64,000 nt of DNA from JAGWBD01 sp965197455 (GTDB taxonomy: Bacteria; Chloroflexota; Anaerolineae; Aggregatilineales; Phototrophicaceae): positions 2,418,001 through 2,482,000 of the forward strand of contig OZ240208.1 in assembly GCA_965197455.1 (NCBI GenBank). The letters are read 5' to 3'. This document shows, piece by piece, positions 33,026-41,770 of the stretch; the stretch's first letter is position 1; every line of letters begins with the position of its first letter. The notes under the pieces are model-generated. The model made no database searches, had not been told where the DNA came from, and saw nothing but the letters and a program-made list of their open reading frames with translations. Made by a program: the position numbers and the translations under genes.

Positions 33026-33628
33026 TCAGCTTTCCTGGATGACTACCGCGCGCAGCTGGTCGCCCTGTTCAAGCGCGTCCACCACCGCCTGACCGGCGCC
33101 CGTCACTGCGCCAAAGACTGCGTGCCGGCCGTCCAGATGCGGTGTCGGCAGGTGCGTGATGAAGAATTGCGAGCCGTTGGTGTCTGGGCCTGCGTTGGCC
33201 ATGCTGAGAATGCCGGCGCGGTCGTGCGGCAGCGCCAGCGCGGAACTTTCGTCAGCGAAGCGGTAGCCGGGGCCGCCGCGACCGGAGGCGGTGGGGTCGC
33301 CGCCCTGGACCATGAAGGGCGGATCCTTGATGACGCGGTGGAAGGTCGTGCAGTCGTAGAAGCCGGCGCGCGCCAGAAAGACGAAGTTGTTGACCGTGAG
33401 CGGCGCCGCGCTGGCGAAGAGCTCGACCTCAAAACTGCCGCGCGCAGTGTCGAAGGTCGCCGTGTAGCTTTTGTCCGCATCGATCTGCAGGGCGGGCGCG
33501 GCTTCGTACTGCAGCACCTCCCGCGGCGAATCACAGTTGACGGTGCCCTCCGGCGTGGGAGTCTTTGGCAGGCCGGTGGTGCAGGCCGCCAGCAGCAGGC
33601 CGAGCAGGAGTGCCAGAGTCTTGGGCAT
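33026..33628 (-). CDS. Cyclophilin-type peptidyl-prolyl isomerase, predicted lipoprotein
   Basis: 200 residues. Lipoprotein signal with lipobox LLAAC (Cys at about 16), a threonine/proline-rich spacer, then a cyclophilin domain: FHRVIKDPPFMVQGGDPT, ILSMANAGPDTNGSQFFIT and HLDGRHAVFGAV carry the active-site Arg, Phe, Met, Gln and His residues. It should act on proteins outside the cytoplasmic membrane. Adjacent same-strand LLM gene may be co-transcribed. Confidence 0.94.
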   Translation of the reverse strand: MPKTLALLLGLLLAACTTGLPKTPTPEGTVNCDSPREVLQYEAAPALQIDADKSYTATFDTARGSFEVELFASAAPLTVNNFVFLARAGFYDCTTFHRVIKDPPFMVQGGDPTASGRGGPGYRFADESSALALPHDRAGILSMANAGPDTNGSQFFITHLPTPHLDGRHAVFGAVTGAGQAVVDALEQGDQLRAVVIQES

Positions 33629-33709
33629 GGGTCATCCTGAATGTGTGTGAGTGCCGCAGTATTCTACCAGACGCCCGTCCGGCGGAACCGTCCTGGCCGC
33701 GCAGCGCGC

Positions 33710-33715
33710 TATACT
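33710..33715 (+). promoter_or_regulatory. Putative -10 element (TATACT), start of a near-leaderless transcript
   Basis: GCGCTATACTGG ends six bases before an ATG at 33722, so transcription probably starts at or next to that ATG. Confidence 0.5.
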
Positions 33716-33721
33716 GGGCCA

Positions 33722-33790
33722 ATGCTTTACCGCCCTTCCCCACACCCCCTTGACCCGCCCGCAGCCGCCCGCCCGCGGAGCGCCCGTTGA
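33722..33790 (+). CDS. Possible 22-residue leader peptide overlapping a TTG start
   Basis: ATG at 33722 opens a 22-codon frame (MLYRPSPHPLDPPAAARPRS...) that ends with TGA at 33788-33790. That stop overlaps the TTG start of the epimerase gene (TTGA), an arrangement that allows termination-reinitiation coupling. The peptide has no recognisable family and is proline- and arginine-rich. It may be a true upstream ORF on a leaderless mRNA or a coincidence. Confidence 0.35.
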   Translation: MLYRPSPHPLDPPAAARPRSAR

Positions 33791-34815
33791 AAGCGCTCGT
33801 CACCGGCGGCACCGGCTTCGTCGGCTCGCACGTGGCGCGCGCGCTGGTGGCGGCCGGCCATGAAGTGCGCGTGCTGCACCGCCGCAGCTCGCGCATGGAC
33901 GCGCTGCAGGGCTTGGACTTCGAGCCGGTCGTCGGCGATGTATTGGAGCGCGATGTGCTGGCCGCGGCCTGCAAGGGCTGCGAGCTGGTGTTCCACGTCG
34001 CGGCGGTTGCGGCCTACTGGCGTGAGGCCAGAACGCGCATGTTCGCCATAAACGTCGAAGGCACGCGCCGGCTGCTGGCGGCCGCGCGCGCGGCCGGCGT
34101 GCGCCGCGTCGTCTTCACCAGCAGCGCCGCGTCGCTGGGTTTGCGACGCGATGGCCGCCCCGCCGACGAAACGGCACGTTTCAACATGCTGCCGCACGAG
34201 TTCCCCTATGGCTACAGCAAGCACCTGGCCGAGCGCAGCGCGCAGCACGCGGTGCAGGAGCACGGCCAGGACGTCGTCATCGTCAACCCGGTGATCGTGA
34301 TGGGCCCGGGCGACCTGAACCTCATCTCCGGCCGCTTCGTCACCGAGATGCAGCGTCTGCAGTGGACGATCCCCGTCACTTCCGGCGGCGTGGGCGTGGT
34401 CGATGTGCGCGATGTCGCCCGCTGGCAGCTGGTAGCGGCGGAGCATGGCCGCAGCGGCGAGCGTTACCTGCTGGGCAGCGCCAACTACAGCCTGCGCGAC
34501 TGGTACGCGCTCTGCGCCCGCACGGTCGGCGTGGCGGAGCCGGTGCTACAAATGCCGGACGCTGCGCTGCCGCTGCTGGCGCAGGTGGTCGCGCTGGCCC
34601 GGCGTCTCGGCATGCAACTGCCCGCCGATCCCTCGCAGATTCGCATGGGTAAACGCAGGCTGCACTTCGTCTACGACAAGGCGCACACCGAACTGGGCCC
34701 GCCGCAATTCGACATGGAACGTAGCCTGCAGGACACCGTCGACTGGTATCGCGCGCGCGGGATGTTGCAGGAGGGGCGTTTGGGCAGGGTGCTGCGGACG
34801 CTGCGGCCGGGCTGA
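33787..34815 (+). CDS. NAD-dependent epimerase, dihydroflavonol-reductase-like
   Basis: 342 residues, TTG start at 33787 because the Rossmann motif KALVTGGTGFVGSHVARAL begins at codon 2 and no ATG is available. Later motifs: HVAAVAAYW, TSSAASLGL, the catalytic YGYSKHLAE and NPVIVMGPGD. This is the pattern of DFR/HpnA-like extended SDRs. HpnA-type members are linked to hopanoid clusters, but no hopanoid gene is near. Convergent with the following small genes. Confidence 0.9.
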   Translation: MKALVTGGTGFVGSHVARALVAAGHEVRVLHRRSSRMDALQGLDFEPVVGDVLERDVLAAACKGCELVFHVAAVAAYWREARTRMFAINVEGTRRLLAAARAAGVRRVVFTSSAASLGLRRDGRPADETARFNMLPHEFPYGYSKHLAERSAQHAVQEHGQDVVIVNPVIVMGPGDLNLISGRFVTEMQRLQWTIPVTSGGVGVVDVRDVARWQLVAAEHGRSGERYLLGSANYSLRDWYALCARTVGVAEPVLQMPDAALPLLAQVVALARRLGMQLPADPSQIRMGKRRLHFVYDKAHTELGPPQFDMERSLQDTVDWYRARGMLQEGRLGRVLRTLRPG

Positions 34816-34822
34816 GCGGAAA

Positions 34823-35203
34823 CTACTCGCCTTCGCCGACCGGCTCGCGGTTGGTGGTGATGCTGGTCCAGGCGAGGCGATCCTTGCGCAGGTGGGCGTA
34901 GAGCGGCTTTTCGTTGCGCAGAAGATCCACCAGCACGTTGATGTCGCGGAAGGGCAGGAAGAGGGTGCCCTTGTGCGCCTCGAGGTCGATCAGCGGCTGC
35001 GGGAAGGCGGAGCCCTCCTCAAGGAAGTAGACGTCCAGCATGGCCTCGTCGCCGAGGCATCGCACGATGCCACGCAGCTGAATCTCCTGGCCGCCGAAGT
35101 CCATCAGCTCCAGCTGGCGCAGGATGACCATGTATTCACGAATTTCGAAGATTTCGCTGCTGTTGCCGTCCACAGAGAGGCCTCTGTCAACCGCCCTGGT
35201 CAC
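34823..35203 (-). CDS. Conserved-looking protein of unknown function
   Basis: 126 residues from a GTG at 35203, which overlaps the end of the upstream small membrane-protein gene by 17 bases; an ATG at 35131 would give about 102 residues. No membrane segment or known motif. The central part (QLELMDFGGQEIQLRGIVRCLG...MLDVYFLEEG...KGTLFLPFRDINVLVDLLR) looks like a compact beta-rich domain. Not recognised. Confidence 0.6.
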   Translation of the reverse strand: MTRAVDRGLSVDGNSSEIFEIREYMVILRQLELMDFGGQEIQLRGIVRCLGDEAMLDVYFLEEGSAFPQPLIDLEAHKGTLFLPFRDINVLVDLLRNEKPLYAHLRKDRLAWTSITTNREPVGEGE

Positions 35204-35474
35204 CGGCCGCTGCGGGGCCTTCGGCGCCTTCTTCCGTCTCGTCCTTGTCTTCCCAGCTGATGATCCAGATGCAGGCGGCGGCCACCAGGGTGGAGGCCGT
35301 CAGCAGGGCGACCCACTGCCCGGGCAGCAGGCCGACATCGCGCGCCTCCCAGGCGAGCATCGCGTCCATGCCACCCGCCAGCACGATCCATGCGGCAAGT
35401 CGCGGGTGACGCAGGGCCAGTTGCGTCAGCGGAAAGGCCTCTATTTTGGCCAGCAGCGAGTTCAGCATGTCCAT
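35187..35474 (-). CDS. Small two-helix membrane protein of unknown function
   Basis: 95 residues from ATG at 35474, preceded by GGAG. Two hydrophobic segments (about 27-45 and 53-72) and an acidic C-terminal tail (SWEDKDETEEGAEG). Overlaps the following gene, so the two are probably co-translated. Not recognised. Confidence 0.65.
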   Translation of the reverse strand: MDMLNSLLAKIEAFPLTQLALRHPRLAAWIVLAGGMDAMLAWEARDVGLLPGQWVALLTASTLVAAACIWIISWEDKDETEEGAEGPAAAGDQGG

Positions 35475-35539
35475 CTGTCCACTCCTGTGTCGCTGGCCGC
35501 GCAGCATAACGCGAGATGCCACGTCCGGCAAGTCATAAC

Positions 35540-35569
35540 TTGCGCAGCGTCGCTGCTGGCGGGCATAAT
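35540..35569 (+). promoter_or_regulatory. Putative promoter of the 118-residue protein gene
   Basis: TTGCGC (35540-35545), 18-base spacer, CATAAT (35564-35569). The ATG is at 35601 with GGAG at about 35590. Confidence 0.45.
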
Positions 35570-35600
35570 GAACTTGCGTACGAGCGATGGAGCTCCTGCC

Positions 35601-35957
35601 ATGAACGCAGTCATCCGCATGATCGGCGACTCCTTGCGCGGGCTATTCGGCGGTGGTGGCCAGCAACACGGAATGGATCGCGACGACCGCTCGCTGTGGC
35701 TCTACGTCCGGCCGCATCGCTGTGACGATGTGCTGCGGGTGCGCATCGACATGATGAACGATTTGAGTCAGCGCGACGATGGCGATGGCTATCACGTGCG
35801 CAAGCTGGCCAGCAGCGCCAACTACCGCTGCAACCAGGTCGAACTGGAGCTGCACTTCGACCGCCGCCGCCGCGTCGAGAAGCGTGAGGCCCAGGGCGGT
35901 GTTTTTGTCGAACGCACGGTCTGGGAGGCCTGGCAAGCCGGACAGCCTCCCGCCTGA
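35601..35957 (+). CDS. Small soluble protein of unknown function
   Basis: 118 residues from ATG at 35601. N-terminal amphipathic MNAVIRMIGDSLRGLFGGGG, then a strand-rich core (SLWLYVRPHRCDDVLRVRIDMMNDLS, YHVRKLASSANYRCNQVELELHFD). It may be a conserved Chloroflexota protein of unknown role, but no family is recognised. It lies 59 bases upstream of the K+ channel gene on the same strand. Confidence 0.65.
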   Translation: MNAVIRMIGDSLRGLFGGGGQQHGMDRDDRSLWLYVRPHRCDDVLRVRIDMMNDLSQRDDGDGYHVRKLASSANYRCNQVELELHFDRRRRVEKREAQGGVFVERTVWEAWQAGQPPA

Positions 35958-36016
35958 ACCTGGCGCAGACTTGTCTGCGTCTCTGGCAGTCTGATAAAAA
36001 GAATTAATCGCTATTC

Positions 36017-37051
36017 ATGAGCATCGGCCGCTTCCTCAACAACATGCTGAACAACCCGGTGCGCGGCCTGCAGGTTTCTTTGCTGGTGCTGCTGCTGCTC
36101 GTGGTGTTCGGCACGCTCGGCTACGTGCATATCGAGCGCATGACGGTGGTCGATGCGCTCTACATGACGATCATCACCATCTCCACCGTCGGTTATGGCG
36201 AGGTGGCGCCGCTGGGGGAGGGCGGGCGTATCTTCACGACGCTGCTCATCCTGACCGGCGTCGTCACTGCCACCAGCGCCCTCAGCAACCTGGCCAGCAT
36301 CCTGCTGGGCCAGCACCTGTGGCAGTCCTTACGGGAGCGACGCATGAGTGGAAATATCGAGACCTTGAGCGGGCATTTCATCATCTGCGGCCATGGCCGC
36401 ATGGGTACCCAGGTGGCGCGCGAACTGCGCGCGCGTGCCCAGACCTTCGTGATCATCGAGCAGAGGATGGACCAGCACGCGACGCTGCTGGACACGGAAA
36501 CGCCGCATCTCATCGGAAACGCCACCGATGATGACATACTGCGTCGCGCCGGTATCATCAGGGCTCGCGGGCTGGTGGCCGCGCTGGACAACGATCCGGA
36601 CAACCTGATGACCGTACTCTCCGCCCGTGGCCTCAATCCCGACCTGCTCATTGTGACGCGTTCCACCAGTATCGAGACCGAGAGCAAGTTGCAGCGCGCC
36701 GGCGCGAATCGCGTCATCAGTCCCTGGCAGACCGGCGGGCACCGCATGGCCATGGCGTTGCTGAAACCGGCCGTGCACGAATTTATTGATTTGCTGTTTG
36801 ACCCCGGCGGGGCCCAGGGGATGGAACTCGGCCAAATCGCCGTCGAACCTGGCTCGACACTCGCGGACCACAGCGTCGCCGACGTCGACCTGCGCCGCAC
36901 CCTTGACGTGACCGTGCTCGGCATCCGCCTGCCGGACGGAGAAATCACCCTCAATCCGAACCCGCAGCGCATCCTGCGGCCCGGCGAGGTCCTCATTTGC
37001 ATCGGGCCGCCGGAAGCCATCCAGAGTGTCGAGGCCGCGCCCGCCTCGTAA
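36017..37051 (+). CDS. Potassium channel with RCK/TrkA domains
   Basis: 344 residues. Two helices (about 18-38 and 72-96) flank a pore loop with the selectivity filter T57-V-G-Y-G-E. The cytoplasmic part has a TrkA-N (RCK-N) domain from about 115 (FIICGHGRMGTQVAREL) and a TrkA-C domain (about 255-335). This is the two-helix MthK-like ligand-gated K+ channel layout. Gating ligand (nucleotide or Ca2+) unknown. Convergent with the DUF2142 gene (7-base gap). Confidence 0.93.
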   Translation: MSIGRFLNNMLNNPVRGLQVSLLVLLLLVVFGTLGYVHIERMTVVDALYMTIITISTVGYGEVAPLGEGGRIFTTLLILTGVVTATSALSNLASILLGQHLWQSLRERRMSGNIETLSGHFIICGHGRMGTQVARELRARAQTFVIIEQRMDQHATLLDTETPHLIGNATDDDILRRAGIIRARGLVAALDNDPDNLMTVLSARGLNPDLLIVTRSTSIETESKLQRAGANRVISPWQTGGHRMAMALLKPAVHEFIDLLFDPGGAQGMELGQIAVEPGSTLADHSVADVDLRRTLDVTVLGIRLPDGEITLNPNPQRILRPGEVLICIGPPEAIQSVEAAPAS

Positions 37052-37058
37052 ACTCCGT

Positions 37059-38540
37059 TCAGGGCGTCAGCCCAGGCCGGATGACGGCGAGCAGCAGATA
37101 GAGGTCAAAGGGGGCCAGCAGACAGACCGGCGCCAGCGTCAGCCAGCGCATTCGATCCGCCAGCAGCAAACTGCGCCAGGCGTCGAGGCTGCGCGCCATG
37201 AGCAGCGCCAGCGGCAGCAGCGCCGGATACAGATAACGGCCCTGCAGCTGCACGAACTCGACGTTGTAGTAGAGGTAGGCCAGCCCGGCCAGCCCGACAG
37301 TCAGCCACAGCGCGCGCCACAACAGGCGCAGGCCGCGCCCTGGCGGTAGCCGCCACGTCAGCAGCAGCCCCGTCGCGCCGGCCATGCTGAGCAATAGCGG
37401 CAGGATGAGCAACCAGCCGCGCAGGGGCAGCGCCATCCAGCCGAATTGGCCCCAGAAGCTGGTGAAGGTGATGCGCAAGGCCCTGTTCACCCAGGCCAGC
37501 GCGCCAATATCGGCGACGAGCGCAGCCGTGCGCGGCTGGTCGACCACGACGCGGTCGTGCGCGGCCAGACCCAGCAAGTCCGGCCAGCCGTAGACGCTCA
37601 GGTTGCGCGCCCACCACAGCGTGCCAGTGAGCAGGGCCGGCAGCAGCAAACAGACCAGGCCAGTCAACAGCATGCGCCGCAATCGTGGACGGCGCAACAG
37701 GCCTGGGCGCCAGCAGCGCAGCAGCAAGACAAGTGGCAGCAGGCCGGCGAGGGAGTAGCCGCCCGGCTTGGTGACCAGCAGCAGGCCGGCCAGCAGGCCC
37801 ATGAACCACAGCGGCCACAGCATTTGCCGGTCCGTGCGCCATAGCGCGATGCCGACGGCCACCAGCAAGATGAAGAGCAGCGCTGCGCCCGCCGGGATGA
37901 GTCCGTAGAGCAGCAGCAGGCCACAGGATGGCAGCGCCAGCAGCGTCAGCGCGCGCGCCAGGCGACGCAGCCCGGCCCGGTCGCCGCGCAGCCAGCGCGC
38001 CAGCGCCAGCAGCGTCAGCCCGATTAACAGCTCCGTCAGGCTGTCGTTGTTGACGGCGCTCAGCATGGCCAGGTGCTGTGGCAGAAAGGCGACGAAGGCC
38101 GCAGCGGTCAGCGCCAGCCAGGGTCTGCCCGGCAGGGCCGCGCGCGTCAACGCCCAGGCGCAGTAGACCACGCCCGCGCCCAACAGCGCTGAAAACAAAC
38201 GCAGGGCCAGCAGGCTGCCCGAGCTCCAGTTGTAGACGAGGGCGGCCAGCAGGTAATAGAGCGGTGGCTGATGGTCTTCGTACTGCAGCGCAGCCAGCGA
38301 CTCCGGGGTGGCGCCAGCGAAGCGCTCTCCCGTCAGTCGGGCGAGCAGCGCCTGGTCCCAGTCGCCGGGCTCGATGAGCGGGCAGCAGCGCGGCGACTCC
38401 GCCTCGGCCAGTTGGCGCAGGACGTTGTAGTGGGCCGGCTCGTCAGGCGCCTGCCAGGCAGGCGTCAGCGCGGCGAAGAGCGCGGCCAGCAGCAGGTAAG
38501 CGGCCAGCAACAGGGCCATGCCCCTGGCTGGCGTCAACAT
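37059..38540 (-). CDS. DUF2142-type polytopic membrane protein (GT-C-like)
   Basis: 493 residues, about 11-13 helices. The first outer loop has PAWQAPDEPAHYNVLRQLAE, the DUF2142 signature and the acidic-pair position of GT-C glycosyltransferases; a second loop carries YEDHQPPLYYLLAAL. Such proteins are thought to be lipid-linked-sugar glycosyltransferases acting outside the membrane. Fits the glycan theme of the window but has no adjacent partner. Confidence 0.83.
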   Translation of the reverse strand: MLTPARGMALLLAAYLLLAALFAALTPAWQAPDEPAHYNVLRQLAEAESPRCCPLIEPGDWDQALLARLTGERFAGATPESLAALQYEDHQPPLYYLLAALVYNWSSGSLLALRLFSALLGAGVVYCAWALTRAALPGRPWLALTAAAFVAFLPQHLAMLSAVNNDSLTELLIGLTLLALARWLRGDRAGLRRLARALTLLALPSCGLLLLYGLIPAGAALLFILLVAVGIALWRTDRQMLWPLWFMGLLAGLLLVTKPGGYSLAGLLPLVLLLRCWRPGLLRRPRLRRMLLTGLVCLLLPALLTGTLWWARNLSVYGWPDLLGLAAHDRVVVDQPRTAALVADIGALAWVNRALRITFTSFWGQFGWMALPLRGWLLILPLLLSMAGATGLLLTWRLPPGRGLRLLWRALWLTVGLAGLAYLYYNVEFVQLQGRYLYPALLPLALLMARSLDAWRSLLLADRMRWLTLAPVCLLAPFDLYLLLAVIRPGLTP

Positions 38541-38624
38541 GTTGCGCCTGGCTGGTTATGCGGGGCGCGGCTTGACGACCCGACCTGGCGCGGGTAGCGT
38601 GTGGCCTGATTTGCGTCAGGGGAC

Positions 38625-38969
38625 ATGGTCATGACAGACAGCACATCCGGGCCGTATCAGGCACTCGAGGCCGACATGCACGCGCTTATGTCCGACATAC
38701 CGGACCTGCGGCCCGGCATGATGTTCGGCTGCCCGGTCTACAAGGTCAGCGGCAAGCTGGCGCTGGGCTTCCACGAGCGGCAGGGCGTCTTCCTCAAGCT
38801 GGGCCAGGAGCGCGCGCGTCAGCTGCTGGCGGATGGCAGCGTACAGCCCTTCGAGCCCATGCCCGGCCGCCCCTGGAAGGACTGGGTGCTGTTGACCGGT
38901 GAGCTCGAGGCCGCGCGTCCGCTCTTTGACGAAGCCGTCGCTTTTGTACGGCGCGAAGCCGGCGCCTGA
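38625..38969 (+). CDS. TfoX N-terminal domain-like protein
   Basis: 114 residues; ATG at 38625 or, with better ribosome-site spacing to AGGGG, ATG at 38631. The segment PGMMFGCPVYKVSGKLALGFHERQGVFLKL and FEPMPGRPWKDWVLLTGEL match the TfoX_N/DUF1801-like small domain found in many bacteria. Despite the name there is no evidence for a competence role. It lies 15 bases before the aminotransferase-like gene and may be co-transcribed with it. Confidence 0.75.
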   Translation: MVMTDSTSGPYQALEADMHALMSDIPDLRPGMMFGCPVYKVSGKLALGFHERQGVFLKLGQERARQLLADGSVQPFEPMPGRPWKDWVLLTGELEAARPLFDEAVAFVRREAGA

Positions 38970-38984
38970 GCCGGAAGCCCGCCC

Positions 38985-40211
38985 GTGTCCAGCGCAGCCC
39001 TGACCCCGACGACAGACCCCCTGTTGGCGTGGCGGCCCGAATTCCCCATCCTGAAACGTTGCCGCTACCTCGTCAGCCACTCGCTGGGCGCGATGCCGCG
39101 CGGTGTGCGCGACTGCCTGGCGGCCTATGCCGATGCCTGGGAGCAGCATGGTGTGCGCGCCTGGAACGAGGCCTGGTGGACTCTGGGGCGCGAGATCGGG
39201 GACGACATCGCTCCGCTGCTGAACGCAGTGCCTGGCAGCGTACTGCTGCAACAGAACGCCAGCATCGCCAACAGCATCCTCTTTTCCGCGCTCGATTTCA
39301 GCGACCCGCGGCGCAACCGCGTGGTCATCAGCGATATGGACTTCCCCTCTGACAGCTACGTGCTGCGACAGTGGTTGCCGCCTGGCGTGCAGGTGCACAT
39401 GCTGCGCTCGCGCGATGGTATCGGCCTCGACATCGACGAACTGCTGGCGGCTATCGACGAGCGCACGCGCCTCGTCAGCCTCTCGCACGTGCTCTTCCGC
39501 TCCGGCTGCATCCTGCCGGCGCAGACCATCGTCGCCAGGGCGCACGCGGTCGGCGCGCAGGTACTGCTCAACGGCTATCACAGCGTGGGCGTCATCCCGG
39601 TGGATGTGCAAGCCAGTGGCGTGGATTTCTACATCGGCGGCACACTGAAGTGGCTGTGTGGCGGGCCGGGCGGCGTCTTTCTCTACGTGCGGCCGGATCT
39701 GCTGGCCGGGCTGCAGCCGCAGGTGAGCGGCTGGCTGGCGCTGCAGCAGCCCTTCGCCTTCGACAGCGAAGACTTCTCCCTGCGCGATGACATCGGGCGT
39801 TTGCAGAACGGCACGCCGGGCATCGCCGCGTTTTACGCCGTCCGCCCCGGCCTCGAGATTATCCGGCAAGTAGGGGTAGCGGCCATCCGCCGCAAGTCGC
39901 TGCGCCAGACTGCCCTGCTGGTTGAGCTGGCGCAACGCGCCGGCCATGAACTCGGCTCGCCGCTGGAGCCCGAACGCCGCGCCGGCACGGTCACGCTGCA
40001 GCCCGCGCACGCCTGGGAGGTCTCGCGCGAGCTGCTGGCGCGCGACTTTATCATTGACTATCGGGAGGGTGCCGGCATCCGCATCGCGCCGCATTTCTAC
40101 ACGACCGATGATGAAGTGCGGGGCATCATGCAAAACATCGACGATATTCTGGCGCAGGGCAGCTGGCGCCGCCACAGCGCGCAGGGGCCGGACCACGCGA
40201 CCGTCACCTGA
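38985..40211 (+). CDS. Class V aminotransferase-fold PLP enzyme with Asp-to-Asn change
   Basis: 408 residues, GTG start. Similar to kynureninase-like and cysteine-desulfurase-fold proteins. The PLP lysine is Lys222 in YIGGTLKWLCGGPGG. The segment normally containing the aspartate that pairs with the pyridine nitrogen reads LLN196-GYH199-SVGVIPVDV, so that residue is Asn. His199 is kept. This should weaken the electron sink and alter chemistry or indicate a non-standard reaction. Convergent with rny. Confidence 0.83.
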   Translation: MSSAALTPTTDPLLAWRPEFPILKRCRYLVSHSLGAMPRGVRDCLAAYADAWEQHGVRAWNEAWWTLGREIGDDIAPLLNAVPGSVLLQQNASIANSILFSALDFSDPRRNRVVISDMDFPSDSYVLRQWLPPGVQVHMLRSRDGIGLDIDELLAAIDERTRLVSLSHVLFRSGCILPAQTIVARAHAVGAQVLLNGYHSVGVIPVDVQASGVDFYIGGTLKWLCGGPGGVFLYVRPDLLAGLQPQVSGWLALQQPFAFDSEDFSLRDDIGRLQNGTPGIAAFYAVRPGLEIIRQVGVAAIRRKSLRQTALLVELAQRAGHELGSPLEPERRAGTVTLQPAHAWEVSRELLARDFIIDYREGAGIRIAPHFYTTDDEVRGIMQNIDDILAQGSWRRHSAQGPDHATVT

Positions 40212-40223
40212 AACACCGGGTCG

Positions 40224-41765
40224 TCAGCGGGCGAAATCGACCGCGCGCGTCTCGCGAATGACCTGCACCTTGATCTGCCCGGGATACTGCATGGTCTCCT
40301 CAACCTTGCGCGCCACATTGCGCGCCAGCTGCAGCGCCTGCAGGTCATCAACGTCGTCCGGGCGGATGATGATGCGCACCTCGCGCCCGGCCTGCAACGC
40401 GTAGCTTTGCTCCACGCCGTCAAAGCTGGAGGCGATGTCTTCCAGCGTTTTCACGCGCTTGATGTAGGATTCGAGGCTCTCGCGGCGGGCGCCGGGACGG
40501 GCGCCGGAGATGGCGTCGGCGGCCTCGACGATGTAGGCCTCCACGTACTCCGGCTCCACCTCGTGATGGTGGCTGGCGACGCAGTTGACCACATTGTCGC
40601 GCACGCCGTGACGTTTGAGGAACTCTGCGCCAAGCAGCGCGTGCGTGCCCTCCACCTCGTGATCGATGGCCTTGCCGAGGTCGTGCAGCAGGCCGCCGGC
40701 GCGCGCCACATCCACGTTGGCGCCCAGCTCCGCCGCGATCATGCCGGCGATGTGCGCGGTCTCGATGGCGTGCGAGTGCATGTTCTGACCGTAGCTGGTG
40801 CGGAACTTCAGGCGTCCCAGCAGCTTGAGGATCTCCGGGTGCAGGCCGGGCACGCTGGCCTCGAAGGCGGCGCGTTCGCCCTCCTCGCGGATGGTCTGGT
40901 TGACTTCTTCGGTCGCATCCTCGACCAGCTTCTCGATGCGGGCGGGGTGAATGCGGCCGTCCGTCACCAGCTTGCCCATCGCCTGGCGCGCCACCTCGCG
41001 CCGCACCGGGTTGAAGCTGCTGATGGTGACGGCCTCGGGCGTGTCGTCGACCACCACGTCAACGCCGGTGGCCAGTTCGAAGGCGCGGATGTTGCGTCCG
41101 TTGCGCCCGATGATGCGCCCCTTCATGTCGTCGGAGGGCAGGGGCACCACGCTGACCGAAATCTCACTCACGTGCTCGCTGGCCAGACGTTGCACCGCCA
41201 GCGAAATGATGTTGCGCGCGCGTGTGTCGGCCTCCTCACGGGCGCTGGCTTCCACCTGACGGATCACACGCGCCATGTCGTTGCGCGTATCCGTTTCGAC
41301 GGCTGCCAGCAACTCATCGCGCGCCTCGTCCTGCGTCATGCGCGCGATGCGCTCGAGCTCGGTCTTGCGCTCCTCTTCCACCTTCTCCAGCTCGCTCTGC
41401 CGTTTGTCAAGGCGGCTCTGGCGCTTGTTCAGGTTCTGGTCGCGCTGCTCCAGCTTGTCCACGCGCGCATCATGCTGCGCGCGGCGCTGCTGCAACCGGT
41501 CCGTCTCACGGTCCAGTTCACGGCGCCGGCGGCTGGCCGTGCGCTCGGATTCCTCCAGCAACACGCGGGCCCTCTCGGTGGCGTCGGCAATGGTGCTGGC
41601 GGCTTCCTGCAGCGCCTTGTCGATCGTGGCCTGGTTTTGCGCTTCAGCCCGGCTGCGCCAGTTGTCCACCTGGGCATTCTGGTGGCGACGCAGCAGTTGC
41701 AGACCGATGCCGGCGCCCAGACCCGCGCCGATGACCAGCGCCACAAGGGCGATTATGACCTCCAT
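40224..41765 (-). CDS. rny: Ribonuclease Y
   Basis: 513 residues, normal length. N-terminal membrane helix (about 3-24), long coiled coil (about 30-190, rich in REL/QQR repeats), KH domain with IGRNGRNIRAFE, and HD domain with HDLGKAIDHE and SHHHEVEP. RNase Y starts mRNA decay at the membrane in many Gram-positive-type bacteria. It lies five bases after recX on the same strand, an order known from other phyla, so the pair is probably one transcript. Confidence 0.97.
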   Translation of the reverse strand: MEVIIALVALVIGAGLGAGIGLQLLRRHQNAQVDNWRSRAEAQNQATIDKALQEAASTIADATERARVLLEESERTASRRRRELDRETDRLQQRRAQHDARVDKLEQRDQNLNKRQSRLDKRQSELEKVEEERKTELERIARMTQDEARDELLAAVETDTRNDMARVIRQVEASAREEADTRARNIISLAVQRLASEHVSEISVSVVPLPSDDMKGRIIGRNGRNIRAFELATGVDVVVDDTPEAVTISSFNPVRREVARQAMGKLVTDGRIHPARIEKLVEDATEEVNQTIREEGERAAFEASVPGLHPEILKLLGRLKFRTSYGQNMHSHAIETAHIAGMIAAELGANVDVARAGGLLHDLGKAIDHEVEGTHALLGAEFLKRHGVRDNVVNCVASHHHEVEPEYVEAYIVEAADAISGARPGARRESLESYIKRVKTLEDIASSFDGVEQSYALQAGREVRIIIRPDDVDDLQALQLARNVARKVEETMQYPGQIKVQVIRETRAVDFAR

Positions 41766-41770
41766 GATGG

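Noticed and set aside
33787..34815. Hopanoid biosynthesis locus suggested by the HpnA-like epimerase
   Set aside because: No squalene-hopene cyclase, HpnC/D/E or other hopanoid genes are near, and this SDR branch has many other members.
38625..38969. Reading the TfoX-like protein as evidence for natural competence
   Set aside because: Only the small N-terminal-type domain is present, and such proteins are widespread without any competence link. No com or pil genes are in the window.
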